This document shows, piece after piece, positions 6,987 to 14,412 of a stretch of 32,270 bases of DNA; positions within the stretch are counted from its first letter, which is position 1, and each line of letters opens with the position of its first letter. This stretch comes from JBJXHG01 sp046160865 (GTDB lineage: Bacteria; Planctomycetota; UBA1135; GCA-002686595), in the NCBI GenBank assembly GCA_046160865.1, contig JBJXHG010000111.1, forward strand, positions 1 to 32,270, read 5' to 3'. Position numbers and translations under genes: made by a program. The notes below the pieces were generated by a model. It was not told the origin of the DNA. It did no database searches and saw only the letters and a program-made list of their open reading frames with translations.

Positions 6987-7634
6987 ATGCCCGACCGCCC
7001 CCCCGACACCACGCATCGGACGAGCGCCGGTCGGCGTGCGCGTGTCATTGGTGTGCTCGGTGGCATCGCCTCGGGCAAGTCGGCGGTCGCGCGCTTCGCC
7101 GCGGGCGAGCACGGCGTCGTGATCGATGCCGACGAGCACGCGCGGCTCGTGCTCGAGGAGCCGACCGTGCGCACGGCGATCCGCGCGCGCTTCGGTGCGG
7201 ACGTCATGACGCAGGGCGGCGCCGTCGACCGCGAGCGTCTCGCCGCGATCGTGTTCGGCTCGCAGGACGAGAGGAGCGCGCTCGAAGCCTTTACCCACCC
7301 CCGCATCCGTGACAGGATACGCGCGCAATTGGACGCAGCACGAGCCGCGGGCAGTCCGCGGATCGCGCTCGACGTTCCGCTCTTGTTGGAGAACGACGCG
7401 CAGCACGGACTCGTTGCCGAGTGCGACGAGCTGTGGTTCGTGGACGCCGCTCTCGCGCAGCGCGACGCGCGCGCGGTGGAGCGACGAGGGTGGAAGGCGG
7501 GCGAAGTGGCGCGGCGCGAGGCGCTGCAGATGCCGCTCGACCGGAAACGTGCGCGCGCCGACCACGTCCTCTCAAACCACGGCTCGTTGTCCGACCTCGA
7601 AGCCGCCGTTCGACGGATCCTGGCCTCGCACTGA
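6987..7634 (+). CDS. coaE: Dephospho-CoA kinase
   Basis: 215 residues. CoaE phosphorylates the 3'-hydroxyl of the dephospho-CoA ribose with ATP, the last step of coenzyme A synthesis. The P-loop GGIASGKS is at 25-32. The family's substrate motif follows (VIDADEHARLV), then THPRIRDRIRAQ and the DVPLLLEN motif. The length fits the family, with an extra 20 residues before the first strand. The ATG at 6987 has no Shine-Dalgarno sequence. The rho gene follows 55 nt later on the same strand, so the two may share a transcript. Confidence 0.96.
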   Translation: MPDRPPDTTHRTSAGRRARVIGVLGGIASGKSAVARFAAGEHGVVIDADEHARLVLEEPTVRTAIRARFGADVMTQGGAVDRERLAAIVFGSQDERSALEAFTHPRIRDRIRAQLDAARAAGSPRIALDVPLLLENDAQHGLVAECDELWFVDAALAQRDARAVERRGWKAGEVARREALQMPLDRKRARADHVLSNHGSLSDLEAAVRRILASH

Positions 7635-7665
7635 CGCGAGCGGATCCTCTCCCCTTCCGCGCCCG

Positions 7666-7672
7666 AAGGAGG
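7666..7672 (+). promoter_or_regulatory. Strong Shine-Dalgarno sequence before rho, placed for an upstream start
   Basis: AAGGAGG lies 17 nt before the first in-frame ATG (7690), which is too far, but only 8 nt before an in-frame CTG at 7681. Translation may therefore begin at CTG, three codons upstream of the ATG. Confidence 0.5.
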
Positions 7673-7689
7673 CGCTTCGCCTGACCACG

Positions 7690-9231
7690 ATGGGTCCCCC
7701 GAATCAGCAGCAGCAAAAGAAGCGCTTCAAGCACAAGTTCCGCCACCGCCCGAATTTCCAAGGTGGCCAAGGCGGCGGCGGCGGTAGCGGAGGAGGAGGT
7801 GGTGGTGCAGGCGGCGGCGGCGGCGGCGGCCCGCGCTTCCAGCGTCCCGGCGGCGCGCCGGCGATGGACGTTGTGGCGATCGACACGGCCGGCATCCCGG
7901 CCGATCTCACCGCGGAGGAGCTCGCCGAGCTCGAGGCCGCGCTGCCCGCGCCGACGAAGCGCACGAAGCCGAAGCCGGTCCTGCACTCGGAGCTGCAAGC
8001 GCGCAACTTGGCGGATCTGCACGAGGTCGCCGAGGCCGAGAAGCTCGAGCTCACCGATATGCGCACGCGCCGCGACTTGATCTGGGAGATCACGTCGCAA
8101 CGGCTGAAGACGCGCGTGCCGGTCATCGTCGAGGGCGTCGTCGAGACGCAGGAAGGCCACACGTTCCTGCGCTCGAATCAATACGACTACCTGCCGGCCG
8201 CGGACGACATCGTCATTCCGCAGTCGCTCGTGAAGCGCCACGGACTCTTGCCGGGCATGACGATCAAGGGCCGCGTGCGCGCGCCGCGCGATGGCGAGCG
8301 CTACTTCGCGCTCATCGAGATCTCCGAGATCGACTTCCATCCGCCGGAAGAAGCGCGTGTGCGCGCGCCGTTCAAGGAGCTCGTCCCCCTCTATCCCGAG
8401 CAGCGCATCATCCTCGAGGGCAGCGACAAGAACCCGCTCGAGATGCGCATCGTCGACCTGATCACGCCGATCGGCCGCGGACAGCGCGGCTTGATCGTCG
8501 CGCCGCCACGCACGGGCAAGACGGTCCTGCTGCAGATGCTGGCCGCGTCGATCATCAAGAACGCGCCCGACTGCCACTTGATCGTGCTGCTCGTCGACGA
8601 GCGTCCCGAAGAAGTCACCGACTTCGAGCGCACGATCCCGGACGGCAAGCGCGAGATCATCAGCTCGACGTTCGACGAGCCCGCCGCGCGCCACCTCCAA
8701 GTGGCGAACATCACGATCCAGAAGGCGAAGTCGCTCGTCGAAGCGGGCGAGCACGTCGTCATCCTGCTCGACTCGATCACGCGCCTCGCGCGCGCGAGCA
8801 ACGTCGAGGCGCCGAGCAACGGCAAGCTGCTCTCGGGCGGCATGGACGCGACCGCGCTGCAGTTCCCGAAGCGCTTCTTCGGCGCCGCGCGCAACATCGA
8901 GGGCGGCGGATCGCTGACGATCCTCGGCACCGCGCTGATCGAGACCGGCTCGAAGATGGACGACCTGATCTTCGAGGAGTTCAAGGGCACCGGCAACATG
9001 GAGCTCGTGCTCGACCGGCGTCTCTCCGACCGCCGCATCTATCCGGCGATCGACATCAATCGCTCCGGCACGCGCAAGGAAGAGCTGCTCTTCACGCCCG
9101 AAGAGATCAAGCGCATCTGGATGCTGCGCAAGGTGCTCAACGAGATGGATCCCGTCGAAGCGATGGAGATGCTCATCCAGAAGATGAAGAAGACGCGCGT
9201 GAACGCGGAGTTCTTGATGACGATCGGGTAG
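7690..9231 (+). CDS. rho: Transcription termination factor Rho with Gly-rich N-terminal insert
   Basis: 513 residues from the ATG. Rho is a hexameric RNA-dependent ATPase that ends transcripts. The N-terminus is basic and Gln-rich (MGPPNQQQQKKRFKHKFRHR), then residues 25-47 are almost only Gly. A Rho_N helical domain (about 105-140, LADLHEVAEAEKLEL) and the RNA-binding cold-shock domain (about 142-215, TFLRSNQYDYLP) follow. The ATPase core has P-loop APPRTGKT (271-278), LLDSITRLARA and the conserved block from GGMDATALQFPKRFF to DRRIYPAIDINRSGTR. A strong ribosome binding site suggests an upstream CTG start (7681). Most hairpin terminators in the window lack U-tracts, so Rho-dependent ending may be common in this genome. 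Confidence 0.97.
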   Translation: MGPPNQQQQKKRFKHKFRHRPNFQGGQGGGGGSGGGGGGAGGGGGGGPRFQRPGGAPAMDVVAIDTAGIPADLTAEELAELEAALPAPTKRTKPKPVLHSELQARNLADLHEVAEAEKLELTDMRTRRDLIWEITSQRLKTRVPVIVEGVVETQEGHTFLRSNQYDYLPAADDIVIPQSLVKRHGLLPGMTIKGRVRAPRDGERYFALIEISEIDFHPPEEARVRAPFKELVPLYPEQRIILEGSDKNPLEMRIVDLITPIGRGQRGLIVAPPRTGKTVLLQMLAASIIKNAPDCHLIVLLVDERPEEVTDFERTIPDGKREIISSTFDEPAARHLQVANITIQKAKSLVEAGEHVVILLDSITRLARASNVEAPSNGKLLSGGMDATALQFPKRFFGAARNIEGGGSLTILGTALIETGSKMDDLIFEEFKGTGNMELVLDRRLSDRRIYPAIDINRSGTRKEELLFTPEEIKRIWMLRKVLNEMDPVEAMEMLIQKMKKTRVNAEFLMTIG

Positions 9232-9232
9232 C

Positions 9233-9254
9233 AACACGCGCGGGAGCGCGCGTT
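9233..9254 (+). terminator. Hairpin just after rho
   Basis: AACACGCGC (9233-9241) and GCGCGCGTT (9246-9254) form a stem around GGGA with one A-C mispair; a perfect 6-bp register with a 6-nt loop is also possible. A T-richer stretch (GGATTTTCGAG) follows. It starts 2 nt after the stop codon. Confidence 0.5.
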
Positions 9255-9374
9255 CGGTTCACGGATTTTCGAGTTTGTTGCCACGCTGCGGCTCGGCGTG
9301 TGCTGTCTGTCGCGGCTATCGCGCAGTGGCGGCACGAGTACGATGGATCCCAGGAGCGACGAAAGGGATCGATC

Positions 9375-11114
9375 ATGAAGCGGACTCTGCGATTGGCGAT
9401 GGCCGGCTCGATGCTGGTCTTCGGTGTGGCGAGCGCGCAAACGACGGAGCTCGTGAGCCTGAGCTCGGCGAACACGAACGTCCTCGGCTGGTGCTGGTAC
9501 CCCTCGCTGTCCGCGGACGCGAACTACGTGCTGTTCGAATCCGAATCGGAGTTCCTGGTGCCGGGCGACACGAACAAAGTGCACGACGTCTTCGTGCGCG
9601 ATCGAGCGAACGGACAGACCACGCGGGTCAGCGTCGATTCGAGCGGAACAGAGGGCACCGACAACTCGTTCGCGCGCGGGATCTCTGCCGACGGGCGATA
9701 CGTCTCGTTCCTGAGCACTGCCTCGAACCTCGTGCCGGGCGACACGAACGGCATGAACGATGTGTTCGTCCACGATCGCGACACCGGGCAAACGACACGC
9801 GTGAACGTCGACTCCGCGGGAGTTCAAAGCAACGGCGCGCAGAACCTGAGTGCGCTCTCCGCGAACGGACGCTACGTCGCATTCGAGAGTTGGGCCACGA
9901 ACCTCGTGGCAGGTGATACGAACGGCTTTGCCGACATCTTCGTGCACGACCGTGAAACGAGTCAGACGACGCGCGTCAGCGTGAGCTCCGCCGGCGGGGA
10001 GGCGGATCGCGAGTCGCGGCAGCCGGCGATTTCCGCGGACGGACGCTTCGTAGCGTTCCGCAGCGCCGCCGCCAACCTCGTGCCGCCAGGCACGAGCAGC
10101 CTCGACATCTACGTGCACGATCGGCAGACGGCTCAGACGACGCGCATCAGCGTCGACGCCGGCGGAGGGCTCGCCAATGGCGGGTCGGTGTCACCCGCGA
10201 TCTCGGCCGACGGTCGTCACGTTTCCTTCGCGTCGGTGGCGACCGACCTCGTTCCCGGCGATACGAACGGCGAGATGGACGTCTTCGTGCGCGACCGGAT
10301 GACAGGTCAGACGACGCGCGTCTCCGTCGATTCGAGCGGCCAACAATCCAACAGCATGTCGATGACGTCCGTTCTGTCTGCGGACGGGCGTTACGTGGCG
10401 TTCGACACGTACGCCTACAACCTCGTCCCTGGACAACCGCAGGGAACGCAGGGCGTCTACGTGCACGATCGCCTGAGCGGACAGACGACGCACGTCAGCG
10501 TGAGCACCAGCGGTACGCCGAGTTTCCAGGACGCGGCCCAGCCCAGCCTCTCGCCCGACGGCCGCTTCGTCGCGTTCTTCAGTCCGTCTGGAAATCTCGT
10601 CCCGGGCGACTTCGACACGATGTCAGACATCTTCCTCCGCGACCGCGGCCCCGAACGCGTCACGCCGTTCTGCGCGAGCTCGATCGCGGCCTGTCCGTGC
10701 GCCAACGTCGGCGCCGAGCATCACGGCTGCGCGACGTCGATCTATCCGCGCGGCGGTTATCTCGGCGGCTACGGCACGCCGAGCGTCGCGGCCGACACGT
10801 TCCTCCTGCAAGCGCAAGAGGTGAGCGGCCTCACGACGCTCTTCTACCAAGGCGATGCGCAGATGAGCCCGGCGGTGCTCGACGACGGCCTCGCGTGCGT
10901 GAGCGGATCCTTGGTTCGCTTGGGCGTGCGCTCGAACGTCGGCGCCGTGTCGAGCTATCCGCAAGCGGGCGATCTCTCCGTGTCCGTGCGTGGCCTGCTT
11001 CCGCTCGTCGGAGGCACGCGCTACTACCAAGCTTGGTATCGCAACGCGCTCCCGTTCTGCACGCCCGCGACGACGAACCGCACGAACGGGTTGGTCGTCG
11101 TCTGGGCTCCGTGA
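9375..11114 (+). CDS. Secreted seven-repeat TolB/PD40-like beta-propeller protein
   Basis: 579 residues. A Sec signal peptide (cleavage probably after VASA, residue 21) sends it out of the cytoplasm. Residues 46 to about 425 hold seven repeats of about 58 residues following SADGRYVAF...NLVPGDTNG..DVFVHDR.TGQTTRVSVDSSG, the PD40/WD40-like pattern of a propeller. The last 150 residues begin with a Cys-rich stretch (CASSIAACPCANVG, then HHGC) and form a beta-rich module that I associate with surface proteins of Planctomycetota-type bacteria. The start is set by AAAGGG 7 nt before the ATG at 9375. There is no catalytic motif; a binding or surface role is inferred. It lies between two hairpin terminators, so it is probably a single-gene unit. 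Confidence 0.85.
   Translation: MKRTLRLAMAGSMLVFGVASAQTTELVSLSSANTNVLGWCWYPSLSADANYVLFESESEFLVPGDTNKVHDVFVRDRANGQTTRVSVDSSGTEGTDNSFARGISADGRYVSFLSTASNLVPGDTNGMNDVFVHDRDTGQTTRVNVDSAGVQSNGAQNLSALSANGRYVAFESWATNLVAGDTNGFADIFVHDRETSQTTRVSVSSAGGEADRESRQPAISADGRFVAFRSAAANLVPPGTSSLDIYVHDRQTAQTTRISVDAGGGLANGGSVSPAISADGRHVSFASVATDLVPGDTNGEMDVFVRDRMTGQTTRVSVDSSGQQSNSMSMTSVLSADGRYVAFDTYAYNLVPGQPQGTQGVYVHDRLSGQTTHVSVSTSGTPSFQDAAQPSLSPDGRFVAFFSPSGNLVPGDFDTMSDIFLRDRGPERVTPFCASSIAACPCANVGAEHHGCATSIYPRGGYLGGYGTPSVAADTFLLQAQEVSGLTTLFYQGDAQMSPAVLDDGLACVSGSLVRLGVRSNVGAVSSYPQAGDLSVSVRGLLPLVGGTRYYQAWYRNALPFCTPATTNRTNGLVVVWAP
9510..10647 (+). repeat. Seven tandem coding repeats of about 174 nt in the propeller gene
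   Basis: Repeat units start at each SADG-like motif and diverge most in their last 10-15 codons. Units 2, 3 and 5 are closest to the consensus; unit 6 loses the GDTNG loop and unit 7 is truncated. The pattern indicates amplification within the gene. Confidence 0.8.
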
Positions 11115-11122
11115 CGTCGGGC

Positions 11123-11151
11123 CGAGCGCGCGCGATGACTGCGCGCGCTCG
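11123..11151 (+). terminator. Perfect 11-bp hairpin after the propeller gene
   Basis: CGAGCGCGCGC (11123-11133) pairs fully with GCGCGCGCTCG (11141-11151) around the loop GATGACT. It begins 9 nt after the stop codon. No U-tract follows. Confidence 0.6.
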
Positions 11152-11162
11152 ACGCACCGCGG

Positions 11163-11168
11163 TACGAT
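11163..11168 (+). promoter_or_regulatory. Candidate -10 box, leaderless start for the hydrolase gene
   Basis: TACGAT lies 7 nt before the ATG at 11176, just after the previous gene's terminator. There is no Shine-Dalgarno sequence. The arrangement matches TACAAT before the octanoyltransferase gene. Confidence 0.3.
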
Positions 11169-11175
11169 CGCGCGC

Positions 11176-12051
11176 ATGGAGTTCCGACTCACCGCTCTTG
11201 CGCTCGTGTTCGCAGCGTGCGCCGCACGCCCCATGTCGGAGTCGTCGAAGGAGATTCGCACGACGTCCGCCGATCTCCCCGTGCGCGACGGCACGCTGCA
11301 CTTCGAGCACGCCGGGAGCGGCGACGCGCTCGTGTTCATCCACGGCGGCTTCGGCGATCGGCGCATGTGGGACGAGCAATTCGCCGCGTTCGCGGATCGC
11401 TACCACGTCATCCGCTACGACCACCGCGGCTTCGGGCGCTCGAGCATTCCGGGCGCGGAGTACTCCCCCGCCAAGGATCTCGTCGCGCTGCTCGACCACT
11501 TGCGCGTCGAGCGCGCGCACCTCGTCGGCAACTCGCTCGGCGGCACGCTCGCAATCGACTTCGCGTTGCTGCATCCCGCGCGCGTGCGGAGCCTCGTGCT
11601 GGTCGGCACGGGTCCAAACGGCTACGCGTATCCGGAGGACTATCTCGACCGCTTCCGCGCCGTGATCGCCACCGCGGAGCGCGATCTCGTCGAGGGCGTC
11701 GCTCTCTGGAAAGCGCACCCGATGATCGTCGCCGCACGCGAGCGGCCCGACGTGTGGCGAACCGTCGAGCAGATGATCGACGACAACCAGCGCATCCTGC
11801 GCATGGAGCACTGGCCGGGCGAGCGGCTCGATCCGCCCGCGATCACGCGCCTCGGCGAGATCGCCGTGCCCGCGCTCGTCGTCGTCGGCAGCCGCGACGA
11901 GGAGACGATGCAGCGGACGGCGGACGTGCTCGCGCGCGAGATCCGCGGCGCGCACAAGCTCGTGCTCGGTGGCACGGACCACCTACCGCAGCTCGAAGCG
12001 CCGGACGCATTCAATGCCGCGCTGCGCGAGTTCCTCGCCGGGCAAGAATGA
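11176..12051 (+). CDS. Alpha/beta-hydrolase lipoprotein
   Basis: 291 residues. The signal sequence ends in lipobox VFAAC, so Cys15 is probably lipidated and the enzyme faces the periplasm or outside. The fold is a classic alpha/beta hydrolase: oxyanion loop HGGFGDRRMW (56-65), nucleophile elbow GNSLGG with Ser120, Asp241 in VVVGSRDE and His269 in GGTDHLPQLE complete a catalytic triad. Such enzymes cleave esters, lactones, epoxides or C-C bonds; the cap region (about 148-220) gives no clear clue to the substrate. The protein is 291 residues including the signal, normal for the family. It converges on the beta-helix gene. Confidence 0.88.
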   Translation: MEFRLTALALVFAACAARPMSESSKEIRTTSADLPVRDGTLHFEHAGSGDALVFIHGGFGDRRMWDEQFAAFADRYHVIRYDHRGFGRSSIPGAEYSPAKDLVALLDHLRVERAHLVGNSLGGTLAIDFALLHPARVRSLVLVGTGPNGYAYPEDYLDRFRAVIATAERDLVEGVALWKAHPMIVAARERPDVWRTVEQMIDDNQRILRMEHWPGERLDPPAITRLGEIAVPALVVVGSRDEETMQRTADVLAREIRGAHKLVLGGTDHLPQLEAPDAFNAALREFLAGQE

Positions 12052-12060
12052 GCACGCGGA

Positions 12061-12088
12061 CGCGTAGCGCGGCAGACCGCGCGACGCG
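12061..12088. terminator. Hairpin between convergent genes
   Basis: CGCGT (12061-12065) pairs with ACGCG (12084-12088) and GCGCGG (12067-12072) with CCGCGC (12077-12082), with loop CAGA and one mispair. It is placed to serve both the hydrolase gene and the beta-helix gene. Confidence 0.45.
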
Positions 12089-12105
12089 CTGAGGCGGCGA
12101 GCGCG

Positions 12106-13863
12106 TTAGCGCCGAATCGGCCGGATGCCCGGCATGGCCATCACGACGCCGCACGGTGAGAACTCCGACGTGCTGCCCGAGGCACTCGTCGCCGTGGCCG
12201 TGATCACGGAGCCGGCTGCGATCGGCGTCGCCAGCGCGACCGAGAACGCCGCAATGCCGCTCGCGCTCGTCGTGACCGTCGTCGCGCCGACGAACTGCTC
12301 GCCTTCGCCGAAGCCAGACGCATCGCACGCCGGACTCGAGTAGAGCTCGATCGTGAACGTCTCGTTCGGCGTGCTCGACAAGAGGCCCATCGCGCTCGAG
12401 GTCTGCACTGCGCTCAGCACGGGGAAGTTCTGGAGCTCGTTCGCGCCGCCGTCACCGTCGAGGGGATCGTTGCCCGTGACGCCGACACCGCTCAGGCCGA
12501 CCAAGTCGATGCCGAGCGTGCCGTTGTCGTGGATCGAGTTGCGCGAGATGGTGACGCCGCTCGCGGTGTTCGCGACGCGCACGCCTTCGCGCTCGTTGTG
12601 CGCGACGATGTTCGCGTCGGCCGGCGCTGCGCCGCCGAGCAGGACGGCGTTCGGCACGCCGTTCGGATCGGACTGCACGACCACACCCTGGTAGTTCGGG
12701 ACCGGGAACTCACCGTCGGCACCGACTCCGATCTTGTTGCCCACGATCGTCGTGCTCTGCGCCGAAGCGACCACCGCGATGCCGGTGCCGAAGCGCTGGC
12801 CTTGGTAGTGATCGATGCCGTCCATCGCGATGCCGGACACGACGTTGCCGCGCACCGTGGTGCCGTTCGCGCCGATGCCGATCACGATGCCGCCGACGCC
12901 GCTGCGACCCTGCGCGGGCGCCATGCCTTCCTTGCGCGTGCCCACGAAGTTGCCTTCGACGAGCGTGTCCTGCGCGTGGAAGATCTCGAGTTGAACGCCG
13001 AGCGGCAGTCCTTCCTCACCGTACAGGCCCTTCCCCGCGATGACGTTGCGTTCCGACGCCGTCGGGCCGCCGATGCGATTGCGCTCGCACGGACCCCAGA
13101 ACGTGTCGCCGCTGATGCGGAGGCCCCAGCCGAACGTGTTGCCGATGACGACGTTGTCGTTCGCGTGCGAGAGGATGTCGCAGCTGTCGCTGAAGCGATT
13201 GCCTTCGGCGATCGTCGTGCCGCCGATCACGTTGAACGCTCCACCGCCGTAGTCTCCGCGGATCGTGAGCGAGGTCGTCGTGCATCCGATCACGCGGTTG
13301 TGGTTGCCTGTGATCCAGATCGTGTTGCCGAAGTTGTTGCCGAAGCCGACGTCGAGGCCCTTCACCGTGCAGTCGTCGGCTGCGATCCAGATGTGCGGAA
13401 TGCCAGCGGGCGGACCGGCATACATCACGCCGACTTCGCCGCCCGACAAGTTGGTGTTGCCGGTGAACGACGTCTGCGTCGTGAAGTCGAGCGTAGTCTC
13501 GTCGTCCGACACGTAGACGTGGTTCTCCAGCCGGATGATCGCGCGGTCGGTGTAGATCGTGCCCCACTCGGAGAGCGGGATCGCGAAGACGATCGTTTGC
13601 GGCCCGACCGTGTTGTTCGCGGCGGTGACGGCTTCGCGCAGCGACACGCGACCATCGGGACCGGGTAGGTCGGCGACGGTCTGCGCGCCGCCGAAGTCGG
13701 AGACGTCGCTCAACGCGAGGTCGACGGTGATCGCGGGCCCCAGCGCCAGCGTGCCCGCGAGGCGCGGCGCGCTCGGAGATTGCCCAGGCGCGCTCGCGTG
13801 GGCGGAGCCGGCGAGCATGGAAGCGGTGACGAAGAGCGGAAGTGCGAGAGAGCTGCGTTTCAT
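12106..13863 (-). CDS. Secreted right-handed parallel beta-helix protein
   Basis: 585 residues with a Sec signal peptide (hydrophobic core, then AGSAHASA). Residues near 72-85 carry the GRVSLREAVTAANN motif that opens many secreted beta-helix repeat proteins. From about 150 to 450 there are short repeats with Asn, Gly and Ile/Val ladders (NRVIGCTTTSLTIRG, NVVIGNTFGWGLRISG, TIVGNKIGVG), the pattern of pectate-lyase-like parallel beta-helices. The C-terminal 90 residues form a beta-sandwich-like module with FTIELYSSPACD and TSEFSPCG. Proteins of this type bind or cleave polysaccharides or decorate the surface; no catalytic site is evident. A dispersed repeat (13892-14040) ends 28 nt before the start codon. 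No Shine-Dalgarno sequence. Confidence 0.85.
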   Translation of the reverse strand: MKRSSLALPLFVTASMLAGSAHASAPGQSPSAPRLAGTLALGPAITVDLALSDVSDFGGAQTVADLPGPDGRVSLREAVTAANNTVGPQTIVFAIPLSEWGTIYTDRAIIRLENHVYVSDDETTLDFTTQTSFTGNTNLSGGEVGVMYAGPPAGIPHIWIAADDCTVKGLDVGFGNNFGNTIWITGNHNRVIGCTTTSLTIRGDYGGGAFNVIGGTTIAEGNRFSDSCDILSHANDNVVIGNTFGWGLRISGDTFWGPCERNRIGGPTASERNVIAGKGLYGEEGLPLGVQLEIFHAQDTLVEGNFVGTRKEGMAPAQGRSGVGGIVIGIGANGTTVRGNVVSGIAMDGIDHYQGQRFGTGIAVVASAQSTTIVGNKIGVGADGEFPVPNYQGVVVQSDPNGVPNAVLLGGAAPADANIVAHNEREGVRVANTASGVTISRNSIHDNGTLGIDLVGLSGVGVTGNDPLDGDGGANELQNFPVLSAVQTSSAMGLLSSTPNETFTIELYSSPACDASGFGEGEQFVGATTVTTSASGIAAFSVALATPIAAGSVITATATSASGSTSEFSPCGVVMAMPGIRPIRR

Positions 13864-13891
13864 GATGTGGTTTCGAGACGTGTCAGCAGCT

Positions 13892-14040
13892 CGTGGTGAA
13901 AGAGCTTCGAGCGCGAGGGTCGTCCGTTCGTGTCGGCCCCGTTGAACGAACAGGGAGCGCGACCGCGGGCGACAACTGGAATCGCCGAGGATCGCTCGAC
14001 GATGCGCTGGCGCGTTGCGCGCCGAATGACGTTCACCACG
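13892..14040. repeat. Dispersed intergenic repeat, copy A
   Basis: Bounded by perfect 9-nt terminal inverted repeats CGTGGTGAA (13892-13900) and TTCACCACG (14032-14040). It shares with copy B (16571-16731) a block at 13885-13940 (50 of 56 bases identical to 16564-16619), a middle block around 13955-13991 and an end block 14018-14040 (22 of 23 identical to 16709-16731). The internal pairing of CGTTCG with CGAAC is kept in both copies although flanking bases differ, which suggests RNA or single-strand DNA structure. Confidence 0.75.
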
Positions 14041-14200
14041 GGCTGCTTGGTGTCATGCAAGAGTTGCAGCAAGTTGTCGGCGTGCGCACCGGTTCATGCG
14101 TGCGCAGCGCCATGCAACACCTGCCAGGGAAAGCGAAGCCAGCGCTAGTCAACTCGCGTGCCGCTGCAGTCGCGCAAGTGAACAGGCTGCGACGAGGTTC

Positions 14201-14240
14201 GCGTCCAAAGTCGAGACGCACTCGTCTCGACCGCGGACGC
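14201..14240. other. Strong two-part hairpin in the intergenic region
   Basis: GCGTCC (14201-14206) pairs with GGACGC (14235-14240). Inside it, after a 3x3 internal loop, GTCGAGACG (14210-14218) pairs with CGTCTCGAC (14223-14231) around loop CACT. All 15 pairs are Watson-Crick. It is too far from either gene end to be a simple terminator and may be part of a structured RNA. Confidence 0.6.
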
Positions 14241-14286
14241 TCACGATCGTGCGCGGAGTCGGCGCTCCGGCGCTCGCCGCGCACGC

Positions 14287-14311
14287 AGGTCTCAACACGT
14301 CCGTCGCGAGG
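14287..14311 (+). repeat. 25-nt copy of the palindrome arm found at 16317
   Basis: Matches 16317-16341 at 22 of 25 positions (both contain CCGTCGCGAGG). It shows that parts of the long palindromic element also occur in this second intergenic region. The remainder of 14041-14200 shows no gene or repeat that I can support. Confidence 0.5.
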
Positions 14312-14342
14312 GCGTGCTGCGACGCTGCGCGCGGAAACGACC

Positions 14343-14375
14343 GCAGAGTGCACATCCGCGGGATGCGCACTCTGC
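14343..14375 (-). terminator. Long hairpin downstream of the secreted protein gene
   Basis: GCAGAGTGC (14343-14351) pairs with GCACTCTGC (14367-14375) and CATCC (14353-14357) with GGATG (14361-14365), with loop GCG. The single A-C mispair on the plus strand (14352/14366) is a G-U wobble in minus-strand RNA, the strand of the gene ending at 14413. Confidence 0.65.
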
Positions 14376-14412
14376 GTCGTAGGCGTCCGATCGGCGGACG
14401 CGGGCGGCTAGT

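Noticed and set aside
7291..9237. Long minus-strand frame opposite rho
   Set aside because: Rho on the plus strand is unmistakable; the opposite frame has only low-complexity Arg/Leu/Asp sequence.
9510..10647. Tandem repeats as a non-coding or CRISPR-like array
   Set aside because: The period is about 174 nt in frame, with codon-level conservation and beta-propeller motifs, so the repeats are coding.
13860..14072. Matching reading frames in the two dispersed repeat copies (minus strand, containing VNVIRR and NGR.SRSK.FH)
   Set aside because: The frames resemble each other only because the DNA is repeated. They are Arg/Ser-rich, differ in length and cross the terminal inverted repeats, and base changes favour hairpins over codons.
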